From: a virus
Direction: 5' to 3' (one strand)
Virus record (IMG/VR): IMGVR_UViG_3300017971_000766
Coordinates: 1 to 23,750 of that record
Length of the DNA: 23,750 nt
A program made the position numbers and the translations under genes. Shown here piece by piece: positions 14,996 to 21,108 of the stretch. The notes under the pieces were generated by a model. It worked only from the letters and a program-made list of their open reading frames with translations, searched no databases and was not told the DNA's origin. Numbering within the stretch: the stretch's first letter is position 1; every line of letters begins with the position of its first letter.

Positions 14996-15637
14996 CTACA
15001 CAGAGAGCAAAGCCTTCCTGACTTGAAGCCCAAGTCCTGTCAATTCTCCGCTGTGATCCGAACAGACATCGCCTTTCTGACTGTCATGATACAGAATTCT
15101 GTACTTTGCTAGTTCTCTGTCAACAAGGGCTTTCATCGTGCGCTTGTCGATGCAAATCAGAGTTTCGCTGGTCTCGATTGTCTTGACCATGCCTTCAGAA
15201 AGCTTGTGCTTTCGAATGACATCTTCTCTTTCTTCCGGCTTCGGATCTTTCCACACGATCGGAGCGAACTCTCCCGTACAGCTGTAATGCCAGAGGAACA
15301 AATCACCAAGGCTCATTTCGTCCTTGCCACCGTCTTGTCGATTGTACTCTGCGAACAAGTCTTCGAAGTCTTCCCGAACAAATAGGTCCGGTTCTTCGTC
15401 CAGTATGCTGTTGATCGCATTCGAAACGTGCCCGTAGGCCGAAAGGATCCTGCTGGTCTGTCCGTTGTTCGCATTCAGGACTTCCAGTGCTTCGCATAGG
15501 TTATTGAAAGTCGAGACAAGCTCTTTCCCTCTTGCAGCCCTGTCCTTCTTCGTTCCGAGTCGCATCAATTCGGAGTAGGAGTGTCCGATCGGGATTCCGT
15601 CCAGTCCCCTGCAGAGTTTGTTGCTTCCTGGTACCAT
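14996..15637 (-). CDS. Protein of unknown function
   Basis: The 213-residue protein is mostly helical and mildly acidic in the middle (SILDEEPDLFVREDFEDLFA) and has no membrane segment. I recognise no family. The start at ATG 15637 follows AAGGGAGAGAG in a copy of the shared leader, which supports both the gene and the start. The length and even composition make it a confident coding call. The operon context places it with replication and control genes rather than virion genes. Confidence 0.75.
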   Translation of the reverse strand: MVPGSNKLCRGLDGIPIGHSYSELMRLGTKKDRAARGKELVSTFNNLCEALEVLNANNGQTSRILSAYGHVSNAINSILDEEPDLFVREDFEDLFAEYNRQDGGKDEMSLGDLFLWHYSCTGEFAPIVWKDPKPEEREDVIRKHKLSEGMVKTIETSETLICIDKRTMKALVDRELAKYRILYHDSQKGDVCSDHSGELTGLGLQVRKALLSV

Positions 15638-15677
15638 GCTCTCTCCCTTGTCTGTGTTGTTTTGGCTGGGCAGGGTC
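15635..15677 (-). promoter_or_regulatory. Conserved leader motif before the gene at 14996-15637
   Basis: On the minus strand, GCCAAAACAACACAGACAAG and GGAGAGAGC lead to ATG 15637. The first block is a degenerate copy (AAAACAACA for AAAGCAACA), while GACA(A/G)GG is kept. Upstream, between this and the next stop, GGCCT and AGGCC near 15710-15730 can form a short hairpin. Confidence 0.45.
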
Positions 15678-15747
15678 TGTTGCGTCCCTGGACTCCGGGA
15701 AGGAGTTTCGGCCTACCGCCGCAGGCCTCGTCAGCAGGGTTTGCTGT

Positions 15748-15927
15748 TTAGTCTGTCTTGTGGAGCCTGTAGATTCCAAGCTCGTTTCCGTATGCAATCC
15801 CTTCGATCTGAAGGTCTGTCAAAACGTAGTGAACCTGATATTCATCCAGTCCTGAGCAAGCACAGATTGCTTCGACGGTGCACACGTTCTTCAAAAGGTA
15901 ATAGAGTACCAGAGTTCTGTTGCTCAT
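15748..15927 (-). CDS. Small winged-helix DNA-binding protein
   Basis: The 59-residue ORF runs from ATG 15927 to TAA 15748-15750. It begins MSNRTLVLYYLLKNVCTVEA, then ICACSGLDEYQVHYVLTDLQ, then IEGIAYGNELGIYRLHKTD. Two helices, a recognition helix (EYQVHYVLTDLQIEG) and a two-strand wing (IAYGNELGIYRL) make a compact winged helix like the MarR/DprA-WH type. The shared leader and AAGGAG precede the ATG, so expression is very likely. It probably represses or tunes early transcription, judged from its position next to another winged-helix gene close to the divergent control region. Confidence 0.7.
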   Translation of the reverse strand: MSNRTLVLYYLLKNVCTVEAICACSGLDEYQVHYVLTDLQIEGIAYGNELGIYRLHKTD

Positions 15928-15968
15928 TTTTTGCTCCTTGTCTTTGTTGCCTTTGGGGGGTCCAGGGT
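15925..15968 (-). promoter_or_regulatory. Conserved leader motif before the small winged-helix gene
   Basis: On the minus strand, CCCCCCAAAGGCAACAAAGA and CAAGGAGC lead to ATG 15927. A 30-codon frame from the ATG at 16015 runs through this leader and ends as ATGA on the gene start. It could be a leader peptide, but the overlap with the motif makes that doubtful. Confidence 0.5.
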
Positions 15969-16062
15969 TTGTTTCCTCTCCCTGACAAGAGGCAAAATAC
16001 TACTGATCGATCCCATGGTCAACAGAATTCGAAAAAAACTTTGTCTTTTTTTTCTTTCTAGT

Positions 16063-16566
16063 CTATCTGCCCGAAATGTAGCGCTTTCTGCGTCTCTTGC
16101 CAGACCCGATATATTCGATTCGAAGGGCTCCGAGGTGCCTTGCTCGACGAATTCGACGCCTTTCCGCAGATGTCCTGGCATGAATCGGCTTTCTCTGGAT
16201 AGGTCGAACCTGGATTCTGATTTGCTCGTTCCTTTGTTCTGCTTTCGAAGGGGACTCCTTCAGTCCTGTCTTTCGAGGCTTCTTTTTCGGAGCTGGCTTG
16301 GTCTTATGGTCTTCGAAGTCGTCTTCGTCGCTTTCGAGAACGAACCAGTCTGCCCCTGGCCTTTCGATCTTCAGGACTTCTCCAGAGTCGACAAGAGAGC
16401 GGAGAGCATTCCTTACTGTCGAAACGGCTGGAACTTTATCAGGCTTGAATCCCTCTGTTTCAATGCTCGACAGGTATGCTATTCTTTCTGCTATTGTTCT
16501 GGCACTCGGCTTTTCTATTCCATCCCTTATGGCTGATAGTACTTTTTCTTTAGTGCTATAATACAT
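16063..16566 (-). CDS. Winged-helix regulator with long basic tail
   Basis: The protein has 167 residues. Residues 1-80 form a winged helix: KEKVLSAIRDGIEKPSARTI, AERIAYLSSIE, recognition helix VSTVRNALRSLVDSGEVLKI, and wing ERPGADWFVLES. An acidic bridge (DEDDFED) leads to a very basic tail (KKKPRK, ERRRIRRARH, GKRRRKR) of about 70 residues that could bind DNA or RNA without specificity. It is the first gene of the minus-strand module, directly beside the gene-free divergent region, which suits a regulator of that switch. The ribosome binding site is AAAGGAAC before ATG 16566. The recognition helix aligns with that of the gene at 18826. Confidence 0.75.
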   Translation of the reverse strand: MYYSTKEKVLSAIRDGIEKPSARTIAERIAYLSSIETEGFKPDKVPAVSTVRNALRSLVDSGEVLKIERPGADWFVLESDEDDFEDHKTKPAPKKKPRKTGLKESPSKAEQRNEQIRIQVRPIQRKPIHARTSAERRRIRRARHLGALRIEYIGSGKRRRKRYISGR

Positions 16567-16586
16567 GTCTGTTCCTTTTGAAGTTC

Positions 16587-16645
16587 AACGGCTCCACTGG
16601 AACCCTGCTGAACCACCAGTTAGAGGCTGCTTCCAGGGAACCGTT
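16587..16645. repeat. Imperfect inverted repeat in the divergent region
   Basis: The arms AACGGCTCCACTGGAA (16587-16602) and TTCCAGGGAACCGTT (16631-16645) pair except for one mismatch and one bulged base, with a 28-base loop. The repeat lies 21 bases upstream of the start of the winged-helix gene, where an operator or an mRNA structure would act. Confidence 0.55.
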
Positions 16646-16755
16646 TGCAAAGCGTAGCGAAAAAACACTGGACAGTGCAAGGCTTGCGTGGCAGTCTGGT
16701 CAAGCACGCTCCTTCTGTCCCTTCCCTCGGAAGACGGAAGCAGAGTTGCTTTGGG

Positions 16756-16805
16756 TAGCCCCCTATAGGTGTCCCTGATTAAGCCAGGGGCACCGTAGGG
16801 GGCTA
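16756..16805. repeat. Long, nearly perfect stem-loop in the divergent region
   Basis: The arms TAGCCCCCTATAGGTGTCCCTG and the complement CAGGGGCACCGTAGGGGGCTA surround a seven-base loop (ATTAAGC), with about 20 pairs, one bulge and one mismatch or GU pair. No T-run follows on either side, so it is a poor fit for an intrinsic terminator. An origin hairpin, a protein-binding cruciform or a structured leader RNA are possible. Confidence 0.65.
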
Positions 16806-16831
16806 GGGGAGGCAACAGGGACGGAGTACAG

Positions 16832-16871
16832 CGTGTCCCCAAAGCGACCGACAGACAAAGGAGGCACTATG
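16832..16871 (+). promoter_or_regulatory. Conserved leader motif before the first plus-strand gene
   Basis: CCCCAAAGCGACCGACAGAC is followed by AAAGGAGG, four bases and ATG 16869. This is the same arrangement used on the minus strand, now on the plus strand, so the motif belongs to gene starts of both modules. Confidence 0.6.
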
Positions 16872-17036
16872 ATTCGAAAGTGTACAAACCACAGATGTAA
16901 GAATCCTGGACAGGATAAACTGCATAAAAAGTGGAATCGTTTAATGAATTACAGCCCTAAGAAGGGCGTGGTTCGTTGTACTGTTTGCGGTATGGAATAT
17001 ACTGTTTCAGACAGAGAGGATACGCCAGACAAATGA
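16869..17036 (+). CDS. Small zinc-ribbon protein
   Basis: The 55-residue protein begins MIRKCTNHRCKNPG, with Cys 5 and 10, and later VVRCTVCGMEYTV, with Cys 37 and 40. The spacing is that of a zinc ribbon. I chose ATG 16869 because AAAGGAGG lies four bases upstream and the earlier in-frame ATG at 16833 reads through the leader. The stop overlaps the next ATG as ATGA (17033-17036). Its function is unknown. It is the first of about nine small Cys-pair proteins encoded on the plus strand. Confidence 0.75.
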   Translation: MIRKCTNHRCKNPGQDKLHKKWNRLMNYSPKKGVVRCTVCGMEYTVSDREDTPDK

Positions 17037-17989
17037 CAGAACGGACTGCACTTCTGTCCATCCCTGTCCCTACGCTGAGCCAGAACCGTATACAACGGCT
17101 GCACTGGGCTCAGTACAGGGATCACAAAAAAGACCTTCATCTGTTAATCCGTTCTGCTATATCCAGACTTGGAAGAAATAATCTTCCGGCAGGATGCAAT
17201 AACGGAAAGCTTACAACTCACAACGGGAAAGTCCCGAAAGGGGAAGTCGAAGGAGAATGGACCCCTCCGAGTGTCAAAGTCAATCTTCTTTTGATTCGAT
17301 ATGGTCCCCAAACACTGGACAAAGGCAATCTCATAGGAGGCGCAAAGCCGCTTCTAGATGTCCTGACAGAAGAAGGGATTCTAGTAGATGACAGACCGGA
17401 GTGGTTAGAAGATAAATACGAGCAAGTGAAAGAAAAAGGAGTAGGAAAGACTATATTAAAGTTTACATGGGGAGAGAAAGAAAAACAACACAAGCAACAG
17501 GAGAAAAGAAACATGTTTGAATTCGAAAAGAAGTCTGTAGAGATTGACAGGATCGAAGTGCGAGAAAAGTACAACAGCGAAGATGGACAGACTTTCTATA
17601 TCTGTCGTGCAAAGCTCGTAATTGAAGATATCTGGACAGGCTCTGTTCCTGAAATGGAAGGAGCACTTGAAGCAGCGAAGAAGGCAGGAGAAGACATCGA
17701 AGGCACTGTTGCAGTGACTTTCAAGTCGAATGCATGGCCTACACAGGTTCTGAAGTTCTCCGATTCTAAGAACAAACGCTACTCTGCGAAACTAATTGGC
17801 GCTCCGGTCAACAGGCCGAAAGCTTCGATTGTCGGAGATACAGGGATCGTTACCCTGGCATGGACTGTGGAAGATCGAAGGGTCGAAGAGAAGATGCTTT
17901 CGAGGCTTTGTAAAGCTGTGAAGTCGAAGACGATCCTGTTCTCGACAGACGACGTGCAGGGCTCTCTTCCACTGCAGGAAGTAGCCTAG
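17033..17989 (+). CDS. RusA-like Holliday junction resolvase fused to a second domain
   Basis: The product has 318 residues from the ATGA overlap. Residues 1-145 resemble RusA-type resolvases: IPVPTLSQNRIQRLHWAQYR near the start and LDKGNLIGGAKPLLDVLTEE followed by GILVDD. RusA enzymes use acidic residues in a D.DN...K...D...DD array to cut Holliday junctions. Here the second Asp of D.DN is Gly (DKGN), so activity is uncertain. Residues 161-318 are a separate strand-rich domain (ICRAKLVIEDIWTG, GTVAVTFKSNAWPTQVLKFS, GDTGIVTLAWTVEDRR) that I do not recognise. The joint (KEKQHKQQEKRNM) contains AGGAGAAAAGAAACATG, so the second domain may also be made alone from ATG 17513. Confidence 0.7.
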   Translation: MTERTALLSIPVPTLSQNRIQRLHWAQYRDHKKDLHLLIRSAISRLGRNNLPAGCNNGKLTTHNGKVPKGEVEGEWTPPSVKVNLLLIRYGPQTLDKGNLIGGAKPLLDVLTEEGILVDDRPEWLEDKYEQVKEKGVGKTILKFTWGEKEKQHKQQEKRNMFEFEKKSVEIDRIEVREKYNSEDGQTFYICRAKLVIEDIWTGSVPEMEGALEAAKKAGEDIEGTVAVTFKSNAWPTQVLKFSDSKNKRYSAKLIGAPVNRPKASIVGDTGIVTLAWTVEDRRVEEKMLSRLCKAVKSKTILFSTDDVQGSLPLQEVA

Positions 17990-17999
17990 TCGAACCAAT

Positions 18000-18037
18000 C
18001 CCAACCCAAAGCAGTTCCGACATAAGGAGACAAAATG
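18000..18037 (+). promoter_or_regulatory. Conserved leader motif before the gene at 18035
   Basis: CCCAACCCAAAGCAGTTCCG is followed by ACATAAGGAG, six bases and ATG 18035. The CCCAAAGCA block and the A-rich ribosome binding site are kept. The gap between the previous stop (17987-17989) and this ATG is made of little else. Confidence 0.55.
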
Positions 18038-18316
18038 GTTGTTCAGAAGGTGGCAAAGACGTTCTGGTCATGCATTCGAAACAGATGGGATTTTGTGAAA
18101 GAGTCACAGTTCCCTACTGAGATTCGAAAGGCTGATTGTCAACAGGCCGAAATTCGCAGATGCTACTACAAAGTTTCTTTCGAAAAGGATTCCAGAGGAA
18201 ATAACGTAGAAAAGTTTCAGGCTTGGATCAAGACTGAATCTGAACCTGTGCTCTGTGGGGTAGCTCTCCGAGAACACGAGAAGAAACAGCAGCAGAACAG
18301 ACAACTCCCAGCGTAG
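18035..18316 (+). CDS. Small basic protein of unknown function
   Basis: The 93-residue protein has a basic N-terminal half (KTFWSCIRNRWDFVKESQFP), three Cys without regular spacing and a Gln/Lys-rich end (REHEKKQQQNRQLPA). It has no membrane segment. A strong ribosome binding site (AAGGAG) and the shared leader support the ATG. A nine-base hairpin covers the stop codon (18304-18327). No homologous family was recognised. It may bind nucleic acid because of its charge, but nothing more can be said. Confidence 0.65.
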   Translation: MVVQKVAKTFWSCIRNRWDFVKESQFPTEIRKADCQQAEIRRCYYKVSFEKDSRGNNVEKFQAWIKTESEPVLCGVALREHEKKQQQNRQLPA

Positions 18317-18327
18317 TGGCTGGGAGT
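18304..18327 (+). repeat. Perfect 9-bp hairpin over the stop codon of the preceding gene
   Basis: ACTCCCAGC and GCTGGGAGT flank GTAGTG, and the stop TAG is in the loop. There is no T-run behind it, so it would be a weak intrinsic terminator at most. It could protect the mRNA 3' end or affect termination at the stop codon. Confidence 0.6.
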
Positions 18328-18389
18328 GTCCACCGAGGGGCTAGACTTAAAAGGAATCCTCACAATAATCAGAGCACAGGTGTAGTCAA

Positions 18390-18839
18390 GTGGGCAGAAA
18401 CAGCAGAAGCAGGAATAGGGCGCGCAAAGCCAGGCAGAAGAAGTTTCACGATCAAGTAGCAGGACTCCGAAAAGATAGAAGGAACGCAGTTCAGGCTTGT
18501 TGCGCGAAGGCTGGCAAGGCTCTCGTTCTTCAGAATTTGTCAGACCTTCCAGACCCTCTTTCGAAAGAGGACTTTGAGAAGCACGTTTCCACCTGGCACA
18601 CGATTGCAGAAGTGGCAGTAGCCGGATCATGGTTCGCGTTCGTAGCAGCAGGAATCACATCGATGCAGGAAGACGGGGAGTGGTTTAACGGAATCTACCC
18701 TGAGCTTGTCAAAGTGTCCCTGCTGGACGGAGAAGTTTCTGCATACCTCCGAGGCTATACGCAAGAGAAAGCATCGATCGGCCTGTCAGATGAAGGCACG
18801 ATTATTGTCTTGTGGAGAGAAGACGATGCAGAAGCTTGA
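18390..18839 (+). CDS. Protein of unknown function with basic N-terminus
   Basis: The 149-residue protein starts at GTG 18390 with a very basic stretch (GRNSRSRNRARKARQKKFHD), then a helical region and a hydrophobic helix (IAEVAVAGSWFAFVAAGITS, about residues 71-90) that may be buried rather than membrane-spanning. The C-terminus is acidic (WREDDAEA). The Shine-Dalgarno sequence is weak, so the exact start is uncertain. The end overlaps the next gene by 14 bases. A 16-base TTCGAA-centred palindrome (18555-18570) lies within the coding sequence. No family was recognised. Confidence 0.6.
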   Translation: MGRNSRSRNRARKARQKKFHDQVAGLRKDRRNAVQACCAKAGKALVLQNLSDLPDPLSKEDFEKHVSTWHTIAEVAVAGSWFAFVAAGITSMQEDGEWFNGIYPELVKVSLLDGEVSAYLRGYTQEKASIGLSDEGTIIVLWREDDAEA

Positions 18840-19080
18840 AACGTATCAGAAGGTCAATCTTGCCCTTGTATCGATTGGAGAAGGGACAGTCTCTGAAGTC
18901 CTAGCAGAACTCAAAAGAATGGCTGCAAAGGACGAAGGATTCTGCCCTGTCCCTTCGATGGATTCAGTTCGAAAGACGCTCGAATCATAGGCAAAGAAAG
19001 ACGAAGTGGTCTGCAAGGAAGAAGTTCATTCTGATGAAGTAGAACGGATCGTTTCTCTTCTCAGAAGAGGTAGAAGATAA
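18826..19080 (+). pseudogene. Winged-helix gene interrupted by in-frame TAG
   Basis: ATG 18826 lies inside the end of the previous gene. The first part is 54 residues (MQKLETYQKVNLALVSIGEG, TVSEVLAELKRMAAKDEG, SMDSVRKTLES), then TAG at 18988-18990. The same frame goes on for 29 codons (AKKDEVVCKEEVHSDEVERI, then VSLLRRGRR) to TAA 19078-19080, just before the next ATG. Aligned with the regulator at 16063, SVRKTLES-AKKDEVV matches TVRNALRSLVDSGEVL, so the TAG sits exactly where a residue of the recognition helix belongs. An intact protein would be 84 residues with a full wing. Readthrough, nonsense mutation or error are the options. Confidence 0.6.
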
Positions 19081-19083
19081 GTC

Positions 19084-19794
19084 ATGCGTAGGACCGGGAG
19101 AGAGGAAGCAGAGAGACTCTGGAGGCTCTTGCAGGATGACCCTACAGATGTTCCAGCCTGGAGAGCCATAAGGCCTCTGTTGAGGGCTCAGGGGCGTTCT
19201 GTAGGGTCTCTGTTCCAGTCTGTCTATCTGCGAGCAACCGAAGCCCCAAGGCCTCCACAGAGCCAGCAGGAAGCAAACGAGCAGCAGTCTGTGATGCTAG
19301 AGAATGCGTCCTGGATTGTTAATTGTCTCGACGCCTTTGGATGGAGTTTCCAACTCGGAACAGTCGAAGGAAAAGCACACACGTTCCATCATGACGTATT
19401 GATTGGCTCCGTTTCTTTCCCCGGAAGGTCTCCGTTCAATGTCAGAAGGACAAAAAAGATCCTGATTGAAATGCTGCACCTTCGTGGTGTATGTAGAGTC
19501 GGGTATTCAATCACATACAACGCTCAATATCCGCTGCCAGAGGAGCAAATCACACTAGGTAATCTGTGTTTGGAATGCCTCTCGAAAATCACAGACCCTG
19601 ATGCACCTCTACTACTTTCGAAAAAGGAGCAGAAAGAACTTCAGGACAGAAAATCTGCCGAGCAACTTCGACAACTGAAAGCAGAGCAAGAACAAGCTCT
19701 TCGAATGTCGAAAGAATACAGACTCGAGAAAAAACGAAAGCAGGAAAAAGAACGGGAAGCGTTCCTAGACAAGTGGCACAGGGAGAACTACTAA
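19084..19794 (+). CDS. Protein of unknown function with C-terminal charged coiled coil
   Basis: The protein has 236 residues. Residues 1-60 are Arg/Pro-rich. Residues 72-170 have mixed strands and helices (FQLGTVEGKAHTFHHDVLIG, FNVRRTKKILIEMLHLRGVC) and could be a compact domain. Residues 178-236 are a long Lys/Glu/Gln helix (KKEQKELQDRKSAEQLRQLK and on to KRKQEKEREAFLDKW) that should form a coiled coil. No family was recognised. The stop overlaps the next ATG as TAATG, so it is coupled to the frameshifted zinc-ribbon gene that follows. Confidence 0.65.
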   Translation: MRRTGREEAERLWRLLQDDPTDVPAWRAIRPLLRAQGRSVGSLFQSVYLRATEAPRPPQSQQEANEQQSVMLENASWIVNCLDAFGWSFQLGTVEGKAHTFHHDVLIGSVSFPGRSPFNVRRTKKILIEMLHLRGVCRVGYSITYNAQYPLPEEQITLGNLCLECLSKITDPDAPLLLSKKEQKELQDRKSAEQLRQLKAEQEQALRMSKEYRLEKKRKQEKEREAFLDKWHRENY

Positions 19795-19987
19795 TGGCTA
19801 TCTGCATCCGGTGTGGAACACAGTACTTCTACAGTTCTGTTTCGAAAAGGCCGGAGGCAGGATCAGGGTTCCTCACATTGTCCGGTGTGAGAACTGCAAC
19901 GGAAAAAGTTGCGCTGAAGAACTCATACTCTTCGACTTCCCAGAAAGGTCGAAGTGGGCTTGCAGGTATTGCAGGGGAGAGCATTGA
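19794..19987 (+). pseudogene. Zinc-ribbon micro-gene split by a one-base frameshift
   Basis: ATG 19794 begins MAICIRCGTQYFYSSVSK, a clear zinc-binding start. In this frame the sequence then loses protein character, although it stays open to 20075. In the frame reached by one extra base near the AAAA run at 19842-19845 it continues KAGGRIRVPHIVRCENCNGK, then SCAEELILFDFPERSKWACR and YCRGEH, and stops at TGA 19985-19987. The joined protein of about 64 residues has CIRC, CENC..KSC and CRYC, a plausible zinc fold. A deleted A, -1 slippage on the ribosome or transcriptional slippage could explain it. Confidence 0.6.
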
Positions 19988-19993
19988 CTCTAT

Positions 19994-20064
19994 CTATTAT
20001 AGGCGCGCACGCGCTCTACTAATAGGCAATGGAGTAACACAAAGAACGTTCCCCGGAGGGGAAC
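19994..20064. repeat. Two hairpins in the gap before the three-ribbon zinc protein gene
   Basis: At 19994-20025, CTATTA and TAATAG enclose inner pairs TAG/CTA and CGCG/CGCG around CA. At 20048-20064, GTTCCCC and GGGGAAC pair perfectly around GGA. The gap 19988-20110 has no convincing gene. Neither hairpin has a T-run, so RNA processing, stability or operator roles fit better than termination. Confidence 0.5.
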
Positions 20065-20082
20065 AAGAGAGATAAGAAAGAA

Positions 20083-20113
20083 GAACCCAAAGCAAACAGA
20101 AGGAAAAGAAATG
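20083..20113 (+). promoter_or_regulatory. Conserved leader motif before the three-ribbon zinc protein gene
   Basis: AACCCAAAGCAAACAGAAGG is followed by AAAAGAA and ATG 20111. This is the shortest copy: the CCCAAAGCA block and the ACAGAAGG block are fused with no spacer between them. Confidence 0.55.
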
Positions 20114-21103
20114 ACACAATCAGAAATTGAAAATCGAATTGAAAGAATGGAAAAAGAAAGACAAAAGACTTGGACTGATATCTACGATCGAATTGAAGAT
20201 CTTGAATTGTTCAGAGAAAAGATCATAAACATGATTCGTGATTCTTTCGCTTTGACTTCGGTCTTTGAAAAATCAAACAAATGCTCTTTCGAAACAGATT
20301 CTGAAAAGAAGGATCCAATTAGTCCATCTGAACCATTCGAATATCAGTGCTCAAGGTGTCTGCACTACACAGAGACAACTGAACTGTCATACGAACAAGG
20401 AAAGAGGTGCGGTCAATGTGGAGCAGTATTGAATAAACAGGGACACGAAGAAGAATCAGAAGAATCCTCTTTCGAAAGTAAATACGCGGTTACTCAAGCT
20501 CACATTGAAATAGACGCTTTCGATCGATGCCCAGAATGCAAGCTATACATCGGACCAGGAAAGATCGGATCTGAACTTCTCTGCAATCAGTGCTCTAATC
20601 TCATGATTCGAGACTGGATAGACCCTGTCGAAGATGAACAAGGGTTTGCCTTCTGGAAGATCAAACACGAAGAACCTTCCGCCACAGAACTTTCGAAAGA
20701 AGAACTCTTGAGAATAGAGATCATAAAAGTCTTCTATGAGATATTCCGAACAAGTCTCTCTTTCGAGAGTGAGAAACAGGAAGCTGAATACTGGGTAGAA
20801 CAGGTTCTGGAGCAAATTAAAGAAATATGCCCTTTGGAGACTGAAAAGAAACAGAAAGTCTTCGAAGCGAAAGCTGCAAGAGTTCTCATAGACGAAAATG
20901 AAGTCCATTTCGATTCTGAGCCAGCAAGAGATCTGAATAGTCTAGTACAAGACTTCAAACAGATCGAAGGCGAAGAACGCTCAAGACAGTGCCCTAAATG
21001 TCTAAAGCTTTTGCATGCTTTTCCGAAAGGGAAATTCCGTTGCTATTACTGTAGGGCAGAGATTGAGTGGAAAGGAGCACACTGGCAAACTACAGGCAAG
21101 TAG
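20111..21103 (+). CDS. Protein with three zinc ribbons and N-terminal coiled coil
   Basis: The protein has 330 residues. Residues 1-45 form a charged coiled coil (IENRIERMEKERQKTWTDIY). Three Cys2-Cys2 ribbons follow: Cys 80/83 with 100/103 (CSRC, CGQC), Cys 140/143 with 158/161 (CPEC, CNQC), and Cys 294/297 with 311/314 (CPKC, CYYC). A long acidic helical linker separates ribbons two and three. Such arrays bind nucleic acid or other proteins, but no family was recognised. It is the largest member of the zinc-rich run on this strand and may be a scaffold or a transcription factor. The next gene starts five bases after its TAG. Confidence 0.7.
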   Translation: MTQSEIENRIERMEKERQKTWTDIYDRIEDLELFREKIINMIRDSFALTSVFEKSNKCSFETDSEKKDPISPSEPFEYQCSRCLHYTETTELSYEQGKRCGQCGAVLNKQGHEEESEESSFESKYAVTQAHIEIDAFDRCPECKLYIGPGKIGSELLCNQCSNLMIRDWIDPVEDEQGFAFWKIKHEEPSATELSKEELLRIEIIKVFYEIFRTSLSFESEKQEAEYWVEQVLEQIKEICPLETEKKQKVFEAKAARVLIDENEVHFDSEPARDLNSLVQDFKQIEGEERSRQCPKCLKLLHAFPKGKFRCYYCRAEIEWKGAHWQTTGK

Positions 21104-21108
21104 ATTCT

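Larger units (their letters stand above)
16567..16868. other. Divergent gene-free region, candidate control region or origin
   Basis: This is the only stretch of about 300 bases without a convincing gene, and transcription diverges from it: minus strand from 16566, plus strand from 16869. It holds two inverted repeats (16587-16645 and 16756-16805), an unpaired copy of the shared leader on the minus strand near 16744-16760 with no intact gene behind it, and G/C-rich blocks. I saw no convincing -35/-10 pair. A minus-strand GTG frame beginning near 16695 (about 40 codons) is possible but lacks protein character. A divergent promoter region or replication origin is inferred from layout. Confidence 0.5.

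Noticed and set aside
16567-16690. tRNA gene suggested by GGTTCAGCAGG-like sequence on the minus strand
   Set aside because: No cloverleaf with proper acceptor, D and anticodon stems could be drawn. The sequence is explained by the inverted repeat.
16585-16842. 85-codon minus-strand ORF in the divergent region
   Set aside because: It crosses both inverted repeats and the leader motif and has low-complexity, non-protein character. A shorter GTG start also lacks good spacing to its ribosome site.
18304-18327. Intrinsic terminator
   Set aside because: The hairpin is good but there is no T-run on either strand, so I list it only as a hairpin.
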